Assembly (NCBI GenBank): GCA_024403175.1
Contig: JAKSSI010000052.1
Span: 1-8,113 of the forward strand
DNA: 8,113 nt
Direction of reading: 5' to 3'
Origin: Clostridia bacterium
GTDB taxonomy: Bacteria > Bacillota_A > Clostridia > Peptostreptococcales > Anaerovoracaceae
Shown: positions 6,131-8,113 of the stretch, piece after piece
Layout of the letters: the number at the start of each line of letters is the position of its first letter
How positions within the stretch are numbered: the stretch's first letter is position 1
Position numbers and translations under genes: made by a program
The notes under the pieces: model-generated
Seen by the model: the letters and a program-made list of their open reading frames with translations, nothing else
What the model was told of the DNA's origin: nothing
The model's database searches: none

Positions 6131-7510
6131 ATGGTTCAATTTACAGAAACAGTACTCCGTGACGCCAATCAGAGCCTTATAGCTACAAGACTCCCATTTG
6201 ACAAGTTCGAACCTATCCTTTCCGAAATGGACAAGGCTGGTTACTATTCTTGTGAAGTTTGGGGCGGAGCAACATTTGATGTTTGTCTCAGATTCCTCGG
6301 TGAGGATCCATGGGAAAGACTCAGAAAAATCAGAGCAGCTATGCCAAACACAAAGCTTCAGATGCTTTTAAGAGGTCAGAATATTTTAGGATATTCTCAC
6401 TATCCAGACGACATCGTTAGAAGATTTGTAAGAGCGTCCGTAAAGAACGGAATTGATATCATCAGAATTTTCGATGCACTTAACGACACAACAAACCTTA
6501 AGGTTGCTATTGAAGAAACTGTAAAGCAGGGAGCTATTGCATCCGGTGCTATCTCTTATACAACATCACCTGTTCACACAAACGAAGCATACATTAAGCT
6601 TGCAAAGGAAATGAAGGAAATGGGCGTTAGCACCATTTGTATCAAGGATATGGCTGGTATTCTTACACCAAACAATGCTTATGATCTTGTAAGTGCACTC
6701 AAGGATAGCGTAGATCTTCCTATCGTTCTCCATACACACTGCACAACAGGTACTGCATATATGACATACCTTAAGGGTATTGAAGCAGGCGCAGACATTA
6801 TCGATACAGCTATTTCCTGCTTCTCCGGCGGTACAGCTCAGCCAGCTACAGAAACTCTTTACTACACACTCAAGGGACTTGGTAAAGATCCACAGATTAA
6901 CGAAGATTCCATTACTAAGATTGCTGAATACTTCAAGCCAATCAGAAATGAATACATCGACAATGGCACTCTTAACCCAATTTCTCTTACAACAGATACA
7001 AAGTGCCTTAAGTACCAGATTCCTGGCGGCATGATGAGCAACCTTCTCTCTCAGCTTAAGATGCTCGGCGCATCCGATAAGTTTGAAGAAGCTCTTCTCG
7101 AAACACCAAAGGTTAGAGAAGATTTAGGTTTCCCACCACTCGTAACACCAACATCTCAGCTCGTAGGCTCTATGGCTGTACAGAATGTTCTTGCAGGCGA
7201 AAGATACAAGAACGTAAGTGCAGAAATCAAGGCTTACTGCAGAGGCGAATATGGTAAGACACCTGCACCTATCAACCCAGAAGTTCAGAAGAAGATTCTT
7301 GGCGACGATCAGCCAATCAAGGGAAGATATGCAGATACACTTCCAACAGATACTTTCGAAAAGACAGCAGAAAAGCTTAAGGGCATTGCAAAGTGCGAAG
7401 AAGATGTTCTCTCCTACATTGCATTCCCATCAGTTGCTGAAAAGTTCTTTGAAGAAAGAAAAGCTAAGGAAGAAAAAGTATGCTCTTACAGCATAGAAAG
7501 GATTGAGTAA
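6131..7510 (+). CDS. oadA: Oxaloacetate decarboxylase alpha subunit (carboxyltransferase only, no biotin domain)
   Basis: A 459-residue carboxyltransferase of the pyruvate carboxylase/OadA TIM-barrel family. It moves the carboxyl group of oxaloacetate to biotin, releasing pyruvate. Seen: TVLRDANQSLIATR (7-20) with metal ligand Asp11 and Gln14; EVWGGATFDVCLRFLGEDPWERL (42-64); LLRGQN (79-84); CIKDMAG with Lys172, by family the carbamylated metal-bridging lysine; and the metal ligands His201/His203 in LHTHCTTG (200-207). The C-terminal conserved carboxylase domain covers about 270-450. Klebsiella-type OadA is near 600 residues because it carries a fused biotinyl domain; here the protein stops before that, and a separate carrier is encoded two genes on. 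ATG at 6131 has AGAGG 7 nt upstream. The neighbouring gamma-type protein argues for a membrane Na+ pump rather than cytosolic pyruvate carboxylase subunit B, which is the main alternative and is commonly used as a label for such proteins. Confidence 0.9.
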   Translation: MVQFTETVLRDANQSLIATRLPFDKFEPILSEMDKAGYYSCEVWGGATFDVCLRFLGEDPWERLRKIRAAMPNTKLQMLLRGQNILGYSHYPDDIVRRFVRASVKNGIDIIRIFDALNDTTNLKVAIEETVKQGAIASGAISYTTSPVHTNEAYIKLAKEMKEMGVSTICIKDMAGILTPNNAYDLVSALKDSVDLPIVLHTHCTTGTAYMTYLKGIEAGADIIDTAISCFSGGTAQPATETLYYTLKGLGKDPQINEDSITKIAEYFKPIRNEYIDNGTLNPISLTTDTKCLKYQIPGGMMSNLLSQLKMLGASDKFEEALLETPKVREDLGFPPLVTPTSQLVGSMAVQNVLAGERYKNVSAEIKAYCRGEYGKTPAPINPEVQKKILGDDQPIKGRYADTLPTDTFEKTAEKLKGIAKCEEDVLSYIAFPSVAEKFFEERKAKEEKVCSYSIERIE

Positions 7511-7830
7511 TGACTTTAAGTCTTGGTACAGCAGCAATATACTCAGTACTTGGTCTTGCTACAGTATTCTTTGCCCTGATTCTTCTTTTAATCATGACAA
7601 CAATACTCGCAAAGGTTATTCCAGCAGAAGCTAAGAAAAAAGCAGCTCCTGCTCCAGAAGCACCAGCACCAAAGGCTGAACCAAAGCTCGCTCCTGGTAC
7701 AGCTGGAGAATTCAAGCTCCACAATGTAGACCCAAGAGATGCTGCTATGTGCATGGCAATTATTGCAGATGAGCTTAAGAAACCACTTAACGAATTAAGA
7801 TTTATTTCTATTAAGGAAATCGAGGAATAA
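7510..7830 (+). CDS. OadG-like gamma subunit, small membrane protein of a sodium-pump decarboxylase
   Basis: A 106-residue protein with one N-terminal membrane helix (about 9-35, AIYSVLGLATVFFALILLLI onward). An Ala/Pro/Lys-rich linker (about 38-62) and a short soluble C-terminal segment containing DPRDAAMCMAIIADELKKP and LNELRFISIKEIEE follow. This helix-linker-tail plan and the position directly after the alpha subunit fit the OadG family, which anchors the soluble alpha subunit to the membrane beta subunit. The C-terminal segment resembles one found in clostridial decarboxylase gamma subunits, by memory only. The start overlaps the oadA stop (TAATG) with AAAGGA 7 nt upstream, so the two are translationally coupled. 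Family assignment rests on architecture and context more than on a long conserved motif. Confidence 0.8.
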   Translation: MTLSLGTAAIYSVLGLATVFFALILLLIMTTILAKVIPAEAKKKAAPAPEAPAPKAEPKLAPGTAGEFKLHNVDPRDAAMCMAIIADELKKPLNELRFISIKEIEE

Positions 7831-7831
7831 G

Positions 7832-8113
7832 ATGAAATACAAAATTGCATTAAATGGCAAAGTATACGAAATAGAAGTAGAAGAAGGACAGGCAATGCTT
7901 CTCGATGAATATGAAGCAAAGGCTCCAACTCCTACAGCTACTGCTCCACAGGCAGCTATCGCAGCTCCTGCAGCTGCAGCACCTGCTCCACAGGCAGCAG
8001 CACCAACAGCAGCTGGCACAAATGTTAAGGCACCACTTCCAGGAAACGTAATGAAGATTAATGTATCCAATGGTCAGGCTGTAACGGCTGGCGAAGTTCT
8101 CCTCATCATCGAA
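7832..8113 (+). CDS. Biotin carboxyl carrier protein of the decarboxylase (partial, 3' end cut by window edge)
   Basis: The first 94 residues of a stand-alone biotinyl carrier that shuttles the carboxyl group from the alpha subunit to the membrane beta subunit. It begins MKYKIALNGKVYEIEVEEG, a short N-terminal strand region typical of OadA/transcarboxylase 1.3S-type carriers. An Ala/Pro/Gln/Thr-rich flexible linker (about 30-62) follows, then the biotinyl-domain start VKAPLPGNVMKINVSNGQAV (65-84) and GEVLLIIE (87-94). The family's biotin-attachment motif (EAMKM) should begin at the final visible Glu, so the acceptor lysine lies just outside the window. ATG at 7832 follows the gamma stop by 1 nt, with GAGGA 5 nt upstream. 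Separation from the alpha subunit explains why the latter is short. Confidence 0.92.
   Translation, partial: MKYKIALNGKVYEIEVEEGQAMLLDEYEAKAPTPTATAPQAAIAAPAAAAPAPQAAAPTAAGTNVKAPLPGNVMKINVSNGQAVTAGEVLLIIE

Noticed and set aside
6728..6751. Cys204 in LHTHCTTG of the alpha subunit as a lost active-site residue
   Set aside because: The metal ligands His201 and His203 are intact, and this position varies among family members (Asp, Ala or Cys), so it is not evidence of inactivation.
7464..7928. 154-residue minus-strand open frame
   Set aside because: Antisense to the gamma subunit and neighbours, with an implausible low-complexity composition and no family resemblance.
7795..8070. Minus-strand open frame rich in Ala/Gly
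   Set aside because: It is the antisense of the Ala/Pro-rich linker of the biotin carrier (GCA/GCT repeats lack stops on the other strand); it has no ribosome binding site and overlaps two clear genes.

Overview
The window is an 8.1-kb piece of low-GC bacterial chromosome. Low-GC codon usage (Arg almost always AGA), Firmicutes-like protein sequences and a stand-alone biotin-dependent decarboxylase operon with a separate biotin carrier suggest an anaerobic Clostridia, most likely Lachnospiraceae. The species is inferred, not seen. No mobile elements, CRISPR arrays, tRNAs or rRNAs were found.

Left side, minus strand (1-5931): five genes all read leftward. In transcription order they are cysK (cysteine synthase), an RluA-type rRNA/tRNA pseudouridine synthase, an LtaS-like membrane phosphoglycerol transferase (sulfatase fold), an ATP-grasp carboxylate-amine ligase resembling D-aspartate ligase, and then, after a 59-bp gap, gap (glyceraldehyde-3-phosphate dehydrogenase), which runs off the left edge. 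The first four are packed with 1-bp TAATG overlaps or a 1-nt gap, so they almost certainly form one translationally coupled operon. It mixes sulfur assimilation and RNA modification with two envelope-type enzymes. gap has its own strong ribosome binding site and possibly its own promoter.

Middle (5932-6130): a divergent intergenic region holding two convincing, mutually overlapping sigma-A-type promoters, one for cysK leftward and one for the decarboxylase operon rightward. It also holds several short inverted repeats that could be operators. It is the most interesting regulatory stretch here.

Right side, plus strand (6131-8113): the start of a biotin-dependent, probably Na+-pumping, oxaloacetate decarboxylase operon. 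It comprises a carboxyltransferase alpha subunit without a fused biotin domain, a small one-helix membrane gamma-type subunit, and a separate biotin carrier protein. The window ends just before that protein's expected biotinyl-lysine motif. A membrane beta subunit is expected just beyond the right edge but cannot be seen. Together these would decarboxylate oxaloacetate to pyruvate and couple this to Na+ export.

Most of the content belongs to known families. The least explained parts are the coupled LtaS-like/ATP-grasp pair, whose substrates are not known from sequence, and the interlocked divergent promoters.
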